This document shows positions 25,984 to 35,372 of a stretch of 49,921 nt of DNA, in pieces. This DNA comes from Clostridia bacterium (GTDB taxonomy: Bacteria; Bacillota; Clostridia; Acetivibrionales; JAFADI01), in assembly GCA_026418695.1 (NCBI GenBank), contig JAOAAU010000098.1, forward strand, positions 1 to 49,921, read 5' to 3'. The translations under genes and the position numbers were made by a program. Every line of letters begins with the position of its first letter. Within the stretch, counting starts at the first letter, position 1. The notes beneath the pieces were generated by a model, which did not search any database, had not been told where the DNA came from, and saw only the letters and a program-made list of their open reading frames with translations.

Positions 25984-26601
25984 ATGTCGGAAGTGCATAC
26001 GCATCACGTATATAATTTACCATACAGCTACTCGGATAATAGAATTGTCTTGGTTGCCAAGGATCCCTACTGGCTTTATGCCTATTGGGAAATGTCCGAA
26101 GAAAGAAAGAACATTTTTTTTGAGGAGTTTGGACAAAGATTATGGGAAAAATCCATCCCCGTAATCAAAGTCACCAACGTGTCCAACAACTCAAGTTTTT
26201 ACATAAGAATTAATGACTTTACAAACAACTGGTATATTCAAGTCCCTGACCCGGAAAGCCTTTACGTTGCCGAATTGGGCAGACAGGTAACCGATCAGTT
26301 TTTCATTCACCTGTTCAGTTCAAACTATGTTTCTACTCCCAGCAGCTCTGTTAGTTCAAATACCGGCGCTTACTTTATTAATTACAAGGATTTGAGGCAC
26401 GGACGGCTTGATATTAATACCGGAGAAATCTATGAATCGTACAATTATAAATCACAATCAACCCTGATATCAGGCATCAGTTCCCCGGAACTCATGCACT
26501 TCAATTTGCAGCAATCTGCCTTTGGTATCAGTTCTGCCGAGCTATTCGGCATCAACTTTGCCGAGCAGCTCGGGATCAGTTCCTTAAACTTTTTGTGGTA
26601 A
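25984..26601 (+). CDS. DUF4912-domain protein
   Basis: The 205-residue protein contains the DUF4912 core in its first ~130 residues (LPYSYSDNRIVLVAKDPYWLYAYWEMS, then a second strand set around WYIQVPDPESLYVAELG). Dense aromatic residues suggest carbohydrate or protein contact. The C-terminal ~70 residues are Ser/Leu-rich with a repeated pattern (GISSPEL, GISSAEL, GINFAEQLGISS), a low-complexity tail. GGAGG precedes the ATG. It is followed after 31 bp by the GH57 branching enzyme, and DUF4912 proteins commonly sit next to GH57 enzymes, so I infer an accessory role in alpha-glucan metabolism. Confidence 0.85.
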   Translation: MSEVHTHHVYNLPYSYSDNRIVLVAKDPYWLYAYWEMSEERKNIFFEEFGQRLWEKSIPVIKVTNVSNNSSFYIRINDFTNNWYIQVPDPESLYVAELGRQVTDQFFIHLFSSNYVSTPSSSVSSNTGAYFINYKDLRHGRLDINTGEIYESYNYKSQSTLISGISSPELMHFNLQQSAFGISSAELFGINFAEQLGISSLNFLW

Positions 26602-26632
26602 TCACTGATATTGAAATGAAAGGATGATCGTT

Positions 26633-28219
26633 TTGACCAAAGGATACGTAGCGTTTGTCCTGCATGCGCACTTGCCGTATGTGCGCCATCCGGAGCAGGA
26701 CAATTACCTTGAAGAGAGATGGCTTTTTGAGGCCATTTCCGAAACATATATCCCACTGATAGCGTCTTTTAATTTGTTGTTGAAAGAGAATATCGATTTT
26801 CGTGTTACGATGTCTCTTACACCCCCGCTTCTTTCCATGCTGACAGATCCCTTGCTGCAGGAAAGGTACATAAGATATCTTGAAAAGCTCATCGAACTGT
26901 CTGACAAGGAAATAGAACGAACGAAATATCAGCCAGAATTCCACAGCCTGGCTGTCATGTACCGAAATAAGTATTCACAGGACTTATCTACTTTTCGGGA
27001 TCAGTACAGCTGCAATCTGGTAACGGCCTTTAAAGAAATTCAAGAAACAGGGAAGCTGGAGATTATAGCCTGTGCTGCCACGCATGGATATCTTCCGTTG
27101 ATGGAAGTTTGCCCCCAATCCATCAGAGCCCAGATATCTGTCGGCGTCAAATCTTATGAAAGGTACCTGGGTTGTAAACCCAGAGGAATCTGGCTGCCCG
27201 AATGCGGTTATATTCCGGCTGTCGAAGAAGCGTTGAAGGAATACGGTATCGAATACATCATCACCGAGTCTCACGGAATCCTTTACGCAAATCCCAGGCC
27301 GGTATTCGGAACTTACCTTCCCATTGTATCTCCCAACGGAATTGTTGCCTTCGGAAGGGATATTGAATCCTCCAGACAAGTGTGGAGCGCCTCGGAAGGT
27401 TATCCGGGGGATTTTGATTACCGTGAATTTTATCGGGATATCGGTTTTGATCTTGATTATAATTATATGAAAGAGTACATTTCTTCCGATGGGAAGCCGA
27501 TTCATACGGGTATCAAATACTACAGGATCAGCGGAAAAACGGATGACAAGCAGCCTTACAATCCTGATTGGGCTAAAAGCAAGGCTGAAATCCATGCCGG
27601 GAACTTCATGTTCAACCGGGAAAATCAAATTCAATACCTCCATGATAAGCTTGGAAAGCCGCCCATCATTGTATGTCCCTACGACGCCGAACTCTTTGGA
27701 CATTGGTGGTATGAAGGTCCCTATTGGCTTTATTCACTATTTAAGAAGATCCATTATGACCAACAAGTATTCAAACTGATCACCTTAAGCGAGTTTATCG
27801 ATGCTTATCCGGTCATGCAGGTGTCTACCCCCTGCAGTTCCAGCTGGGGACATAAGGGATATAATGAAGTATGGTTGAATCCGACGAATGATTGGATTTA
27901 CAAGCACCTGCACAAGTCTTCAGAAAGAATGGTTGAGCTAGCCAACGAAAATACTGAAGCTGAAGGGCTCACAAGAGATGCTTTAAATCAAGCTGCACGA
28001 GAATTACTTCTGGCACAGAGCAGTGACTGGGCTTTCATCATCCGATCAGGAACCATGGTCCAATATGCCGAAAAGAGGACTAAGGATCATATCGGAAGGT
28101 TTACCAGACTTTATCATGATATTAAGGAAAAATCCATCGATGAAGGCTGGCTTAGAGATATCGAGTACAAAGATAATATTTTCCCGGAACTGGATTATAA
28201 GGCTTACTGCAGCACATAG
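26633..28219 (+). CDS. GH57 family 1,4-alpha-glucan branching enzyme
   Basis: The ~528-residue enzyme shows the GH57 conserved regions: HAHLPYVRHPE at the N-terminus, ACAATHGYLPL, GIWLPECGY with the catalytic nucleophile Glu, and YDAELFGHWW with the catalytic Asp, followed by a helical C-terminal domain. It cleaves alpha-1,4 chains and re-attaches them as alpha-1,6 branches in glycogen. I prefer the TTG at 26633 (MTKGYVAFVLHAHLPY, matching relatives, with AAAGGATG at 8 nt); the ATG at 26624 overlaps that site. It is in an operon with the DUF4912 gene and opposite the GT4 glucan synthase. Confidence 0.9.
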   Translation: MTKGYVAFVLHAHLPYVRHPEQDNYLEERWLFEAISETYIPLIASFNLLLKENIDFRVTMSLTPPLLSMLTDPLLQERYIRYLEKLIELSDKEIERTKYQPEFHSLAVMYRNKYSQDLSTFRDQYSCNLVTAFKEIQETGKLEIIACAATHGYLPLMEVCPQSIRAQISVGVKSYERYLGCKPRGIWLPECGYIPAVEEALKEYGIEYIITESHGILYANPRPVFGTYLPIVSPNGIVAFGRDIESSRQVWSASEGYPGDFDYREFYRDIGFDLDYNYMKEYISSDGKPIHTGIKYYRISGKTDDKQPYNPDWAKSKAEIHAGNFMFNRENQIQYLHDKLGKPPIIVCPYDAELFGHWWYEGPYWLYSLFKKIHYDQQVFKLITLSEFIDAYPVMQVSTPCSSSWGHKGYNEVWLNPTNDWIYKHLHKSSERMVELANENTEAEGLTRDALNQAARELLLAQSSDWAFIIRSGTMVQYAEKRTKDHIGRFTRLYHDIKEKSIDEGWLRDIEYKDNIFPELDYKAYCST

Positions 28220-28286
28220 AACAAATATATCTCAATTTGCAGAACTGATATGCGAAGAACAAAGTTAATATCTGAATCTCTATTGA

Positions 28287-28318
28287 AAAAGCAGATATCT
28301 TATAAGACATCTGCTTTT
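28287..28318. terminator. Bidirectional terminator
   Basis: AAAAGCAGAT and ATCTGCTTTT form a 10 bp stem between the convergent GH57 and PhoH genes. Confidence 0.8.
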
Positions 28319-28351
28319 ATAATCACTTCGTTAAGTTTCTAATATTTGTTT

Positions 28352-29728
28352 TTACATTCTCTTGGCACCCTCATAGGCCAACTCAGAACGTTCACATTCT
28401 TCATCTGTAAGCGTTACCTGATAGCAGAGACTGCTGCCCTTCATCTTTTCACTGGCATAGCACAGCCCGTTGGTTCTGATATCCAGGAAAGGATGGTCAA
28501 TTTGTTCCGGATCACCAAGAAGGATGATCTTGGTCCCCAAACCGGCGCGCGTGATAATGCCTTTTACCTGTTTTGGCGTCAGATTCTGGGCTTCATCAAT
28601 GATCACCCATTGACGGACAATAGATCTTCCTCTGATAAACGCAATGGCTTCCGTATTGATGATCTTCCTGTCAAAAAGCTCATCGACTTTATCTTTTAAT
28701 TCTTTCTCACTCCTGTATCGCTCATTTTCATCGTTATCGATCAAAACCTCAAGGTTATCCACCACCGGTCTTAAAAACGGTGCAATTTTCTCCTGCTCTG
28801 TTCCGGGCAAAAAGCCGATATCCTCATCCAGTTTCACATTGGGACGGCATACAAGGATCTTCCTGTAAAGCTTGCTTTGTTCGATCATAATCTTGTGAAG
28901 TCCCACCGCCAGCGAATAGAAAGTCTTGGCCGTTCCAGCAGGCCCTTTGATAATCACCAGCGGCGCTTTATCCGCATCCATCATCAGAGCTTCCTGCATA
29001 AACTTCTGTCCCGCATTACGGGGAGTGACGCCAAAGGGTCTTTCCTGTAAAAACTTGAGGCTGATGATTTCCTTCCCGTCAAAACGGCCCAGGGCGGTCT
29101 GCTTTTCGTTATTGCAGGAATGGATCAATAAGAATTGGTTTGCAACCAATGATACTGGTTCCCTTTGACTAAAATCACGGGTAAAACAAAAAACATCACT
29201 GCTCTCCAGTTTTCCCTTTGCATAAAATTCCGTCAGTTTATCCTCCGTAGTATAAACATCGCTCCTTCCCTTGTACTGCTCATCGAAGGTCGGAACCTGC
29301 TCTGCAAAGAAATCCTGGGCAATGACGCCGATAATATCCGCCTTAATTCTTTCAAAAATATCCTTGGTTACGAGGAATACATTCTCCCCTTGATCCAACA
29401 ACCCCTTACATACTTTTAAAATTCTATTGTCGTTATTCCGATCATCCCAGCTTTCCGGGAGTACGACATTGCTGTGATTCATTTCTATTCGAAGGATTCC
29501 GCCGTTTTCCAGCTCAATTCCTTCATTCAGATTTCCTTTGTCTCTCAGTTGGTCAATCACTCTTGCAACATGACGGGCATTGGCACCCAATTCGGTGTTG
29601 TCCTTCTTAAATTTGTCCAATTCTTCGAGTACAACCTCGGGAATTACAATCGTGTTATCTCCGAATGAGTATAGCGCATAGGGAGTTTGAAGCAAAACAT
29701 TAGTATCCAGCACAAAGGTCTTTTTCAA
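28352..29728 (-). CDS. PIN-PhoH fusion ATPase, YlaK-like
   Basis: The 458-residue protein fuses an N-terminal PIN nuclease domain (about 1-145; first acidic residue in VLDTNVLLQTP, further acidic residues in VLEELDKFK and NDNRILKVC) to a C-terminal PhoH ATPase (about 230-440; Walker A IKGPAGTAKT, Walker B WVIIDEAQNLTP). PIN-PhoH proteins unwind and cleave RNA in an ATP-dependent manner; in Bacillus this is YlaK. It starts at TTG (29726-29728) behind GGGGCG; no better start is visible. It is monocistronic and converges with the branching-enzyme gene. Confidence 0.88.
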   Translation of the reverse strand: MKKTFVLDTNVLLQTPYALYSFGDNTIVIPEVVLEELDKFKKDNTELGANARHVARVIDQLRDKGNLNEGIELENGGILRIEMNHSNVVLPESWDDRNNDNRILKVCKGLLDQGENVFLVTKDIFERIKADIIGVIAQDFFAEQVPTFDEQYKGRSDVYTTEDKLTEFYAKGKLESSDVFCFTRDFSQREPVSLVANQFLLIHSCNNEKQTALGRFDGKEIISLKFLQERPFGVTPRNAGQKFMQEALMMDADKAPLVIIKGPAGTAKTFYSLAVGLHKIMIEQSKLYRKILVCRPNVKLDEDIGFLPGTEQEKIAPFLRPVVDNLEVLIDNDENERYRSEKELKDKVDELFDRKIINTEAIAFIRGRSIVRQWVIIDEAQNLTPKQVKGIITRAGLGTKIILLGDPEQIDHPFLDIRTNGLCYASEKMKGSSLCYQVTLTDEECERSELAYEGAKRM

Positions 29729-30142
29729 TATAAATCGCCCCTATCTTATGATGATTATTGAAACCAGACAAGCTAAAACCGTACTTCCCTATAGATTTTC
29801 TAAATAGATGGATTGGATCTGAAAAGCTCCGTAATAAATTTTATAAACTGCCTAATAGAATTATACCATAACTTCCAGTTCAACCACAAAACCGATATTT
29901 CTGTAATAATAGCAAGTTAATTCGAGTTTCTGGTAATCATTTCATCAAATTTCTCCGATTTTCATCATTTACTGAGAAAAATAGGACCATACAAATATTG
30001 ACTTTCAAATTCGACACGGGTATAATTAAAAACACTCACATCGTGATGAGTGCTCTCTTTTTTTTATCCCGGATAAAAATAAATAAAAAGAACCGAGCCA
30101 CTTTCGTAGGGTCCCTTGTGGACCCTACAAAAATGCCCTTTT
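29729..30142. other. Intergenic region with two hairpins
   Basis: No open frame is seen. CACTCA (30033-30038) and TGAGTG (30047-30052) flank a loop with T-rich sequence on both sides, a plausible two-way terminator. A second hairpin, GTAGGGTCC (30106-30114) and GGACCCTAC (30120-30128), is perfect at 9 bp and directly follows the MFS gene stop on the minus strand but has no T run. The PhoH gene promoter lies in the first half. Confidence 0.6.
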
Positions 30143-31330
30143 TTAGCCTTCCTTAGGTTCTATCCTGATTCTCATGGTTGAAATCAAGTTAATGAAAGCT
30201 ATCACCGCTGCCCCAAAGAAAACATACTTATACCCGTTTTGACCGTTATTGTACCAGATGATTCCTCCCAACGTAGGAAGAAACATGGATACGATATGGT
30301 CGATACTGATGCCTGCCGAAAGGGTAGGCGATACATCTTCCTCAGCTACTGCAATCTTTTTCAAGTACGTTGCACGGGCCATTCCCGCGGAATTCAGTAT
30401 CTGGTCTGCCACATAGCAGCTAAAGACAACAATCAATGGAATATTTCCATGAAATTGATCTGCAAATACATACCCCAGACATACAAAAATCAAAACAGCA
30501 GCTTCTCCGGCAAGAACAAATTTTTCGCCCACCTTATCGATAAGATACCCGATCAGTGGCTTGAAAAAAATCGTTGAAACGGAAATAACAAAAAACAGAA
30601 TGGTCATGGTAGTAACCTTCTGCCTGAATACATCCACCAGAACCCATGGGCCAAAAGTAATAAAGATTTGCTTTCTTGCTCCGTACAGTACACTCAGCCA
30701 ATAGAAAAGCCGATACTCTTTCTTGAAAACAAACCTGTTTTTTATTCCCCCGGTTTTTCTTACGTCCATACTGAACATCAAAACCGACGAGATGAGGAAT
30801 GCAACCGCCCCAATAGAAAAAGCTACGGTATAACTGATATGCAGATACCTAAACAATAGCCATAGTACTGCACTGCTTATAACCAATGCTGCGGTATTGG
30901 CAGCACTTAACTGGCCCAACTTTCTGCCCAGTCGCCCGTCATTGGCAAAAGACATGCCGATGCTGTTGGATAAAGGCATAAACACGTGTTGTCCCGTACT
31001 ATAAATAAAGATGAACAAAATCATCAGTGCATAGTTTGCAGGAATAATCCCCAAACAGAACATTCCAATAGCAGCTGCAATGTTAGCTAATGCTGCGATC
31101 CGGACGTCTCCTAACGCATATAGAAAACCTACGATCAGGAAGACCAGAAATCCAGGAAGTTCCCTTGGGATCTCAAGCATAGAACGCTGGACAATCGCAA
31201 TATGAAAATTTTCCTTTAAGTAATTGTTGAGTACGGACCCATCTACACTTTGACCGATTCCGATAAATACTCCGGCGAAAAGAAACAGAAGAAAATCCTT
31301 TTCCATGCCCCTTGCCTTCTCAATGAACAT
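30143..31330 (-). CDS. Major facilitator superfamily transporter
   Basis: The 395-residue protein has about twelve membrane helices (first FLLFLFAGVFIGIGQSVDGSVL) and a central cytosolic loop near residue 200 (DVRKTGGIKNRFVFKKEYR). The pattern fits MFS exporters or permeases of unknown substrate. The usual loop-2 motif is reduced (LGDVRIAAL). I start at the ATG at 31328-31330 (MFIEKARGMEKDF); an ATG 13 codons upstream has no ribosome-binding site. It is monocistronic and divergent from the HEAT-like/SH3 gene. Nothing nearby suggests the transported compound. Confidence 0.82.
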   Translation of the reverse strand: MFIEKARGMEKDFLLFLFAGVFIGIGQSVDGSVLNNYLKENFHIAIVQRSMLEIPRELPGFLVFLIVGFLYALGDVRIAALANIAAAIGMFCLGIIPANYALMILFIFIYSTGQHVFMPLSNSIGMSFANDGRLGRKLGQLSAANTAALVISSAVLWLLFRYLHISYTVAFSIGAVAFLISSVLMFSMDVRKTGGIKNRFVFKKEYRLFYWLSVLYGARKQIFITFGPWVLVDVFRQKVTTMTILFFVISVSTIFFKPLIGYLIDKVGEKFVLAGEAAVLIFVCLGYVFADQFHGNIPLIVVFSCYVADQILNSAGMARATYLKKIAVAEEDVSPTLSAGISIDHIVSMFLPTLGGIIWYNNGQNGYKYVFFGAAVIAFINLISTMRIRIEPKEG

Positions 31331-31585
31331 TTTGACCACTTTTCCACCTTCAATCGTTACAAGTTTCATTTACTATACCATATCTTCCAGCATATATGAA
31401 ATATATTTGGATAAAAAAGATTCTCTCCTAGTAACCCAAGCCTATATTTTTTGGGACCGTGATGCCCGTATCCCTTTAATTCCTATCGCCTATGACTGTA
31501 GTCGGAATTATCTACATCATTTTATTTTACAACATGTTACGATATTGTCAGGAAAGTATATTCAGAGAAAATGAGGGATCTGGGG

Positions 31586-33004
31586 ATGTATTCAGTGAAT
31601 GCTGCTTTACAAAACTATCCTGAATGGTACAGGGTGGAAAAGGACACCGGAGAGACTATAAAAAAGCTTTCTTCGGTGAAGGAGTTATCTTTTTATCTGA
31701 GAAATCCGGATGAATCCGTTCGCCGTTTAGCCATACTCCGGGTGAACGAATTAAAACTCAGGGATTCTATTGACGTGCTGAAAGAAATCCTGGAAGATCA
31801 TCTGGAAAGCATGTCAAATAAGGAATTGGCTGCCTGGACCATTAAAGCTGTCAGCCTCAAATGGGGTATTGATATTTTTATAAGTCACAAGCTCCTAAGT
31901 AAGTTTACCGGAAGCGAGAAATATCATGACCTGTTCATGGTTTCAGTTCTCGAACCTCAGACATCGGTTCACTTTGACTTTTCATCTTCTCTTATTCTCT
32001 CAGAGTTGAATTTTGACAGCAGCAATATTCGTCACAGTGAGGACATCATATTTGATACAGGATTTAATCTCAGGGATTGGTTTCACACCTGGCTGGGAAG
32101 TTTTAAGGCCATGTTCAAGGAAATACTGATTCCCTTGCCATCCAAGGCAATCAATCTTCTAAAGATAACAATCCTCTTCATTTTTAATCGTACTATGAAA
32201 ACCCCTGGATATATTTGGCGGTTTATAAAACAGCCCGTTCCAAGATCAAAAACGCTAAAAAGAAAACGCATATCCGAAGTCATGATTGGGAATGAGGAAG
32301 CCGGAGAACCATCTCCTTTGCCTGTAACTCCATGTGCAAGTGCTCCCAATCACACTGCCGGGGTAACTTCACCAAACGTTTTATCCAGTTTACGGCCTAA
32401 AGAGTCTTCATGGTATAAAAAGAATAAGTATGATATAGATCTAATAAGGAAATTCAGCCAGTGGATACTCCAAGTCACGGTTACCCTATTTTATCCCGTT
32501 CGTCTCTTTATCAAGCATAGAGTATTCTCTGCCTTAATTCTGCTGTCAATTTACATTTTCCTGACTTATACACCTACAGGTAAGATTCTGACCTACAAAA
32601 ATTTTGGCCTTGATCTTTTGGATATTCAGACTGCAGCGCTTGAATCCGCTGAAGAAATTTTCTCGTTTACCCTGGCAGAGATTAGAGAAATCTCGGGAAT
32701 AGAATCGAAGGAAAATCAGCGCCGGCAAGATCTTGTAAAAGACACGACTAAGCCGTCCCAACTAAAGCAATACCGGGTTACTGCAAAAACAGGCCTTAAT
32801 TTGAGAAAGGCTCCATCCGACGCTGCTGAAAGAGCAACTTTGAACATGCTTCCCGCTGGAACAGTGGTAACTTATTTATCTGAATCACAGGAGGATTCAA
32901 AGGGGCGAATCTGGCATCGTGTCCAGACAAAGGAACAACTCTCAGGATGGGCTTATTCCAAATGGCTGGAAGAAATCGGAGGTGCAGGTGCCAATGGACA
33001 ATAA
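31586..33004 (+). CDS. Membrane protein with HEAT-like N-terminus and C-terminal SH3 domain, unknown function
   Basis: The ~472-residue protein has a soluble helical N-terminus with a HEAT-like repeat (NPDESVRRLAILRVNELKLR, about residues 40-60), a hydrophobic segment near 190-205, a long polar linker and a strong membrane helix near 320 (SALILLSIYIFLTYTP). It ends with an extracellular-type bacterial SH3 domain of about 65 residues (TGLNLRKAPSD ... GWAYSKWLEEI), which usually binds peptidoglycan. The start may be ATG 31571 or 31586; I prefer 31586 because GAGG lies 9 nt upstream. The C-terminus overlaps the next gene by 11 nt. I recognise no full-length family. Confidence 0.72.
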   Translation: MYSVNAALQNYPEWYRVEKDTGETIKKLSSVKELSFYLRNPDESVRRLAILRVNELKLRDSIDVLKEILEDHLESMSNKELAAWTIKAVSLKWGIDIFISHKLLSKFTGSEKYHDLFMVSVLEPQTSVHFDFSSSLILSELNFDSSNIRHSEDIIFDTGFNLRDWFHTWLGSFKAMFKEILIPLPSKAINLLKITILFIFNRTMKTPGYIWRFIKQPVPRSKTLKRKRISEVMIGNEEAGEPSPLPVTPCASAPNHTAGVTSPNVLSSLRPKESSWYKKNKYDIDLIRKFSQWILQVTVTLFYPVRLFIKHRVFSALILLSIYIFLTYTPTGKILTYKNFGLDLLDIQTAALESAEEIFSFTLAEIREISGIESKENQRRQDLVKDTTKPSQLKQYRVTAKTGLNLRKAPSDAAERATLNMLPAGTVVTYLSESQEDSKGRIWHRVQTKEQLSGWAYSKWLEEIGGAGANGQ

Positions 33005-33602
33005 TATGCAAAGAAGAATCCTATTTGCCACGGAGCTTCTGTATGAGTTAAAAAAGGTATCGATGGGAATCAAAGATTGCCTATCCCATGTAGAAAATCA
33101 TTCCAATGGTTTTTATCGTGATTTGTTCAAGGAGTGTAAGAAAGAAATTCAGGGAGAAACTGATCTTTACAAGGAAAACATTGAAAAGATCAAGCAGCTT
33201 AACCTCGAGATCACCTCAAAAATCAATGAATGGTACATATTCGTAAAGAATCCTGCAGAACTAAAAAAAGTCGTATTTCCTATAATGTTCTATCTCAAAA
33301 GGCGCAAACTGAATCAGTTCATTCAGAAAGCCAATGACACCATTTCACAGCTGACCATAGAAAACCGTTTTATCACGGAACGCCTTACGAATTGGGAGCA
33401 TGAATTGGAACTTAAAGCAATTCAACTACTGAAAGAGGAAGTAAATTACCAGCAATACGAGGAGCTCCTAAAAAGTAAAGACGCAATCATTGCAGAACTT
33501 AAGGTCCTTCTCCCCACACTCCCGCAAGTATGTCCCATAGAAATTGAGATTGATCGCATTGACCTCCTGATAGAAAAAATTGCAAAAATACCTGCCGCAT
33601 AA
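32994..33602 (+). CDS. Coiled-coil protein coupled to the SH3 membrane protein
   Basis: The 202-residue protein is soluble and almost entirely helical, with long coiled coils (about 20-75 and 115-190) separated by a short basic hydrophobic stretch (VVFPIMFYLKRRKLNQFI, about 88-105) that may touch the membrane. ATG at 32994 lies inside the last codons of the SH3 gene, 11 nt overlap, with AGGTG upstream, so its translation is coupled. No motif is recognised. Operon coupling suggests that the two form a complex, perhaps at the envelope. Confidence 0.65.
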   Translation: MDNNMQRRILFATELLYELKKVSMGIKDCLSHVENHSNGFYRDLFKECKKEIQGETDLYKENIEKIKQLNLEITSKINEWYIFVKNPAELKKVVFPIMFYLKRRKLNQFIQKANDTISQLTIENRFITERLTNWEHELELKAIQLLKEEVNYQQYEELLKSKDAIIAELKVLLPTLPQVCPIEIEIDRIDLLIEKIAKIPAA

Positions 33603-33621
33603 TTCCGCAGCAGGTATTTTT
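33585..33621 (+). terminator. Rho-independent terminator overlapping the stop codon
   Basis: AAAATACCTGC (33585-33595) and GCAGGTATTTT (33610-33620) pair over 11 bp. The left arm is coding sequence of the coiled-coil gene. T residues follow on both strands. Confidence 0.8.
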
Positions 33622-33653
33622 GTTGCCATCACCCTGTAATAATATATTTCATC

Positions 33654-34613
33654 TTATTGATTCACAACGTTGACGGGCTTCCCCTCTATAAACGCTTTTA
33701 AGTTATTTGCAGCAATGTCCATCAGCCTTATCCTGGCCTCCTTGGTTGCCCAAGCAACATGAGGGGTGATAATACAGTTTTTTGTATTAAAAAGCGGGTT
33801 GTCAGCTTTTGGAGGTTCACTGGACATAACATCAATTCCAGCACCAGCAATGATTCCCTTTTCAAGTGCTTCCGCTAAATCCTCCTCAACGATGACCGGA
33901 CCTCTTGATGTATTGATAAGAAAGGCGGAAGACTTCATCAGCTTCAAGGTTTCCTTATTGATGAGTCCTCTGGTTTCCGGGAAAAGAGGACAATGTAAAC
34001 TCACTACATCGGATTGTGCAAATAGTTCATTCAGCTCAGCCCAACGGAAGTTTGTCCGATGAGACTGGTCATTTTTGGTTCTGCTGAACGCCATGACATC
34101 CATTCCAAAAGCGGTGGCAATGTCTGCAACCTTCTGTCCGATATTTCCAAAACCGATGATCCCTATGGTCTTGCCCGCCAACTCAGTCAAAGGATGCTTC
34201 CAAAAGCAAAAGTCCTTACTGTTTGCCCATTCCCCGCTTTTGACCGCAATACTATGCTGTTCTGCGTGATAACAGAGCTCCAGCAGTAAGGCAAAAGTCA
34301 TTTGTGCTACGGACATGGTACTGTAGTTGGGAATATTGGTGACGATTATATTTCTTTTTTTTGCTTCATCGATATCAACGACATTGTATCCTGTAGCGAG
34401 AACACCTATATATTTCAGTTCCGGAAGCTTTTCTAGGATCCCCCTGTTCAATGGGGTCTTATTTGTAAAAAGAATATCTGCACCCTTTGCTCGTTCTTCA
34501 ATTTCGTTCAAAGATGTTCTGTCATATATCTTTACGTTTCCAAGTTCATTCAGCTTGTCCCAGCTTAGATCTCCAGGGTTCAATGCATAGCCGTCAAGTA
34601 CAACAATTCTCAT
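33654..34613 (-). CDS. D-2-hydroxyacid dehydrogenase (glycerate or hydroxypyruvate reductase type)
   Basis: The 319-residue protein has the two-domain D-isomer dehydrogenase plan. The catalytic domain shows LATGYNVVDIDEAKKRNI and IPNYSTMSVAQM. The NAD domain shows GKTIGIIGFGNIGQKVA. Catalytic Arg is in INTSRGP, Glu in the SSEPP region and His in ITPHVAWAT. This family reduces 2-keto acids such as hydroxypyruvate with NAD(P)H. Residue 175 onward (FSRTKND) favours NADPH-type recognition by Ser/Arg after the second strand, but this is weak. The ribosome-binding site is poor (AAAGGA, 13 nt from ATG). It may be cotranscribed with the cupin gene 70 bp upstream. Confidence 0.88.
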   Translation of the reverse strand: MRIVVLDGYALNPGDLSWDKLNELGNVKIYDRTSLNEIEERAKGADILFTNKTPLNRGILEKLPELKYIGVLATGYNVVDIDEAKKRNIIVTNIPNYSTMSVAQMTFALLLELCYHAEQHSIAVKSGEWANSKDFCFWKHPLTELAGKTIGIIGFGNIGQKVADIATAFGMDVMAFSRTKNDQSHRTNFRWAELNELFAQSDVVSLHCPLFPETRGLINKETLKLMKSSAFLINTSRGPVIVEEDLAEALEKGIIAGAGIDVMSSEPPKADNPLFNTKNCIITPHVAWATKEARIRLMDIAANNLKAFIEGKPVNVVNQ

Positions 34614-34684
34614 GCGCCGGTCAATTCCTTTCGAGTTTTCAGCTTCTGTAATTTAAATTATGTAGTAGAAGAAATTTCTTCAGA

Positions 34685-35032
34685 TCAGTAAAGTAAAATG
34701 ACAGCCATAATCTCTAATGGTTCGTTGCCTGTATTTTCTATAGCGTGGGAAGCCCCGCCTCCGGTTACAATGGCATCCCCTGCCTGCACTTCCTGTTTTA
34801 TACCGTTGTCCTCAACAAGAGCTTTTCCTTTTATTATATAAAATATCTCTTCTTCGTTGACATGCTCGTGGATTCCGATAGAGCAGCCTGGATTTAATGT
34901 GATCTTGGCACAAAGCCTGGTCTTTCCTTTGAGTTCGTCCTGGTTAAAAATGTGGGCGATTTCTACTGAACCCTTTCCGCCCCGCATTTGTTCCCGAATC
35001 TCTCTAACCATTTGTTCCGCTTTTTTTATCAT
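34685..35032 (-). CDS. Cupin-domain protein
   Basis: The 115-residue protein is a single small cupin barrel. Motif 1 is GCSIGIHEHVNEEEIFYIIKG, with His-x-His and Glu metal ligands; motif 2 is GDAIVTGGGASHAIENTG, with the last His ligand. Small stand-alone cupins bind a metal and may act as isomerases or sensors; the specific role is unknown. GGAGG precedes the ATG at 35030-35032. It lies just upstream of the 2-hydroxyacid dehydrogenase on the same strand, so a shared keto-acid or sugar-acid pathway is possible. Confidence 0.85.
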   Translation of the reverse strand: MIKKAEQMVREIREQMRGGKGSVEIAHIFNQDELKGKTRLCAKITLNPGCSIGIHEHVNEEEIFYIIKGKALVEDNGIKQEVQAGDAIVTGGGASHAIENTGNEPLEIMAVILLY

Positions 35033-35372
35033 TAGGATACCTCCACAGTTACTGATTTGAGCTAATTTATCAATACTCTTGTTCCTTCTGTATCATATAT
35101 TATTTTTACACTTGATGCAATTTGCATTTCACATTAAACGCAAAAATACTCATATCGCATTAATTTGCTCAGTTTCACCTGCTAAATAAATCTCGATAAT
35201 GAAATCACATAAGAAGAATTAATTATTGCGATATAAATCAAGGTAAAACAAGCGCATAAAATAATGGAATGTCAAAGATTCTGTGCGTTGTATATAGTTC
35301 AGCGATTTTGAAGTATGTATTTTTATAGCAGTGAATCAGTTGAAATACCCCCCAGCTAAAATAGATAATCTT
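35033..35372. other. Intergenic region, nothing recognised
   Basis: This AT-rich spacer has no open frame, tRNA or strong hairpin. It should contain the promoter of the cupin gene and the end of the DUF5658-like transcript. Confidence 0.5.
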
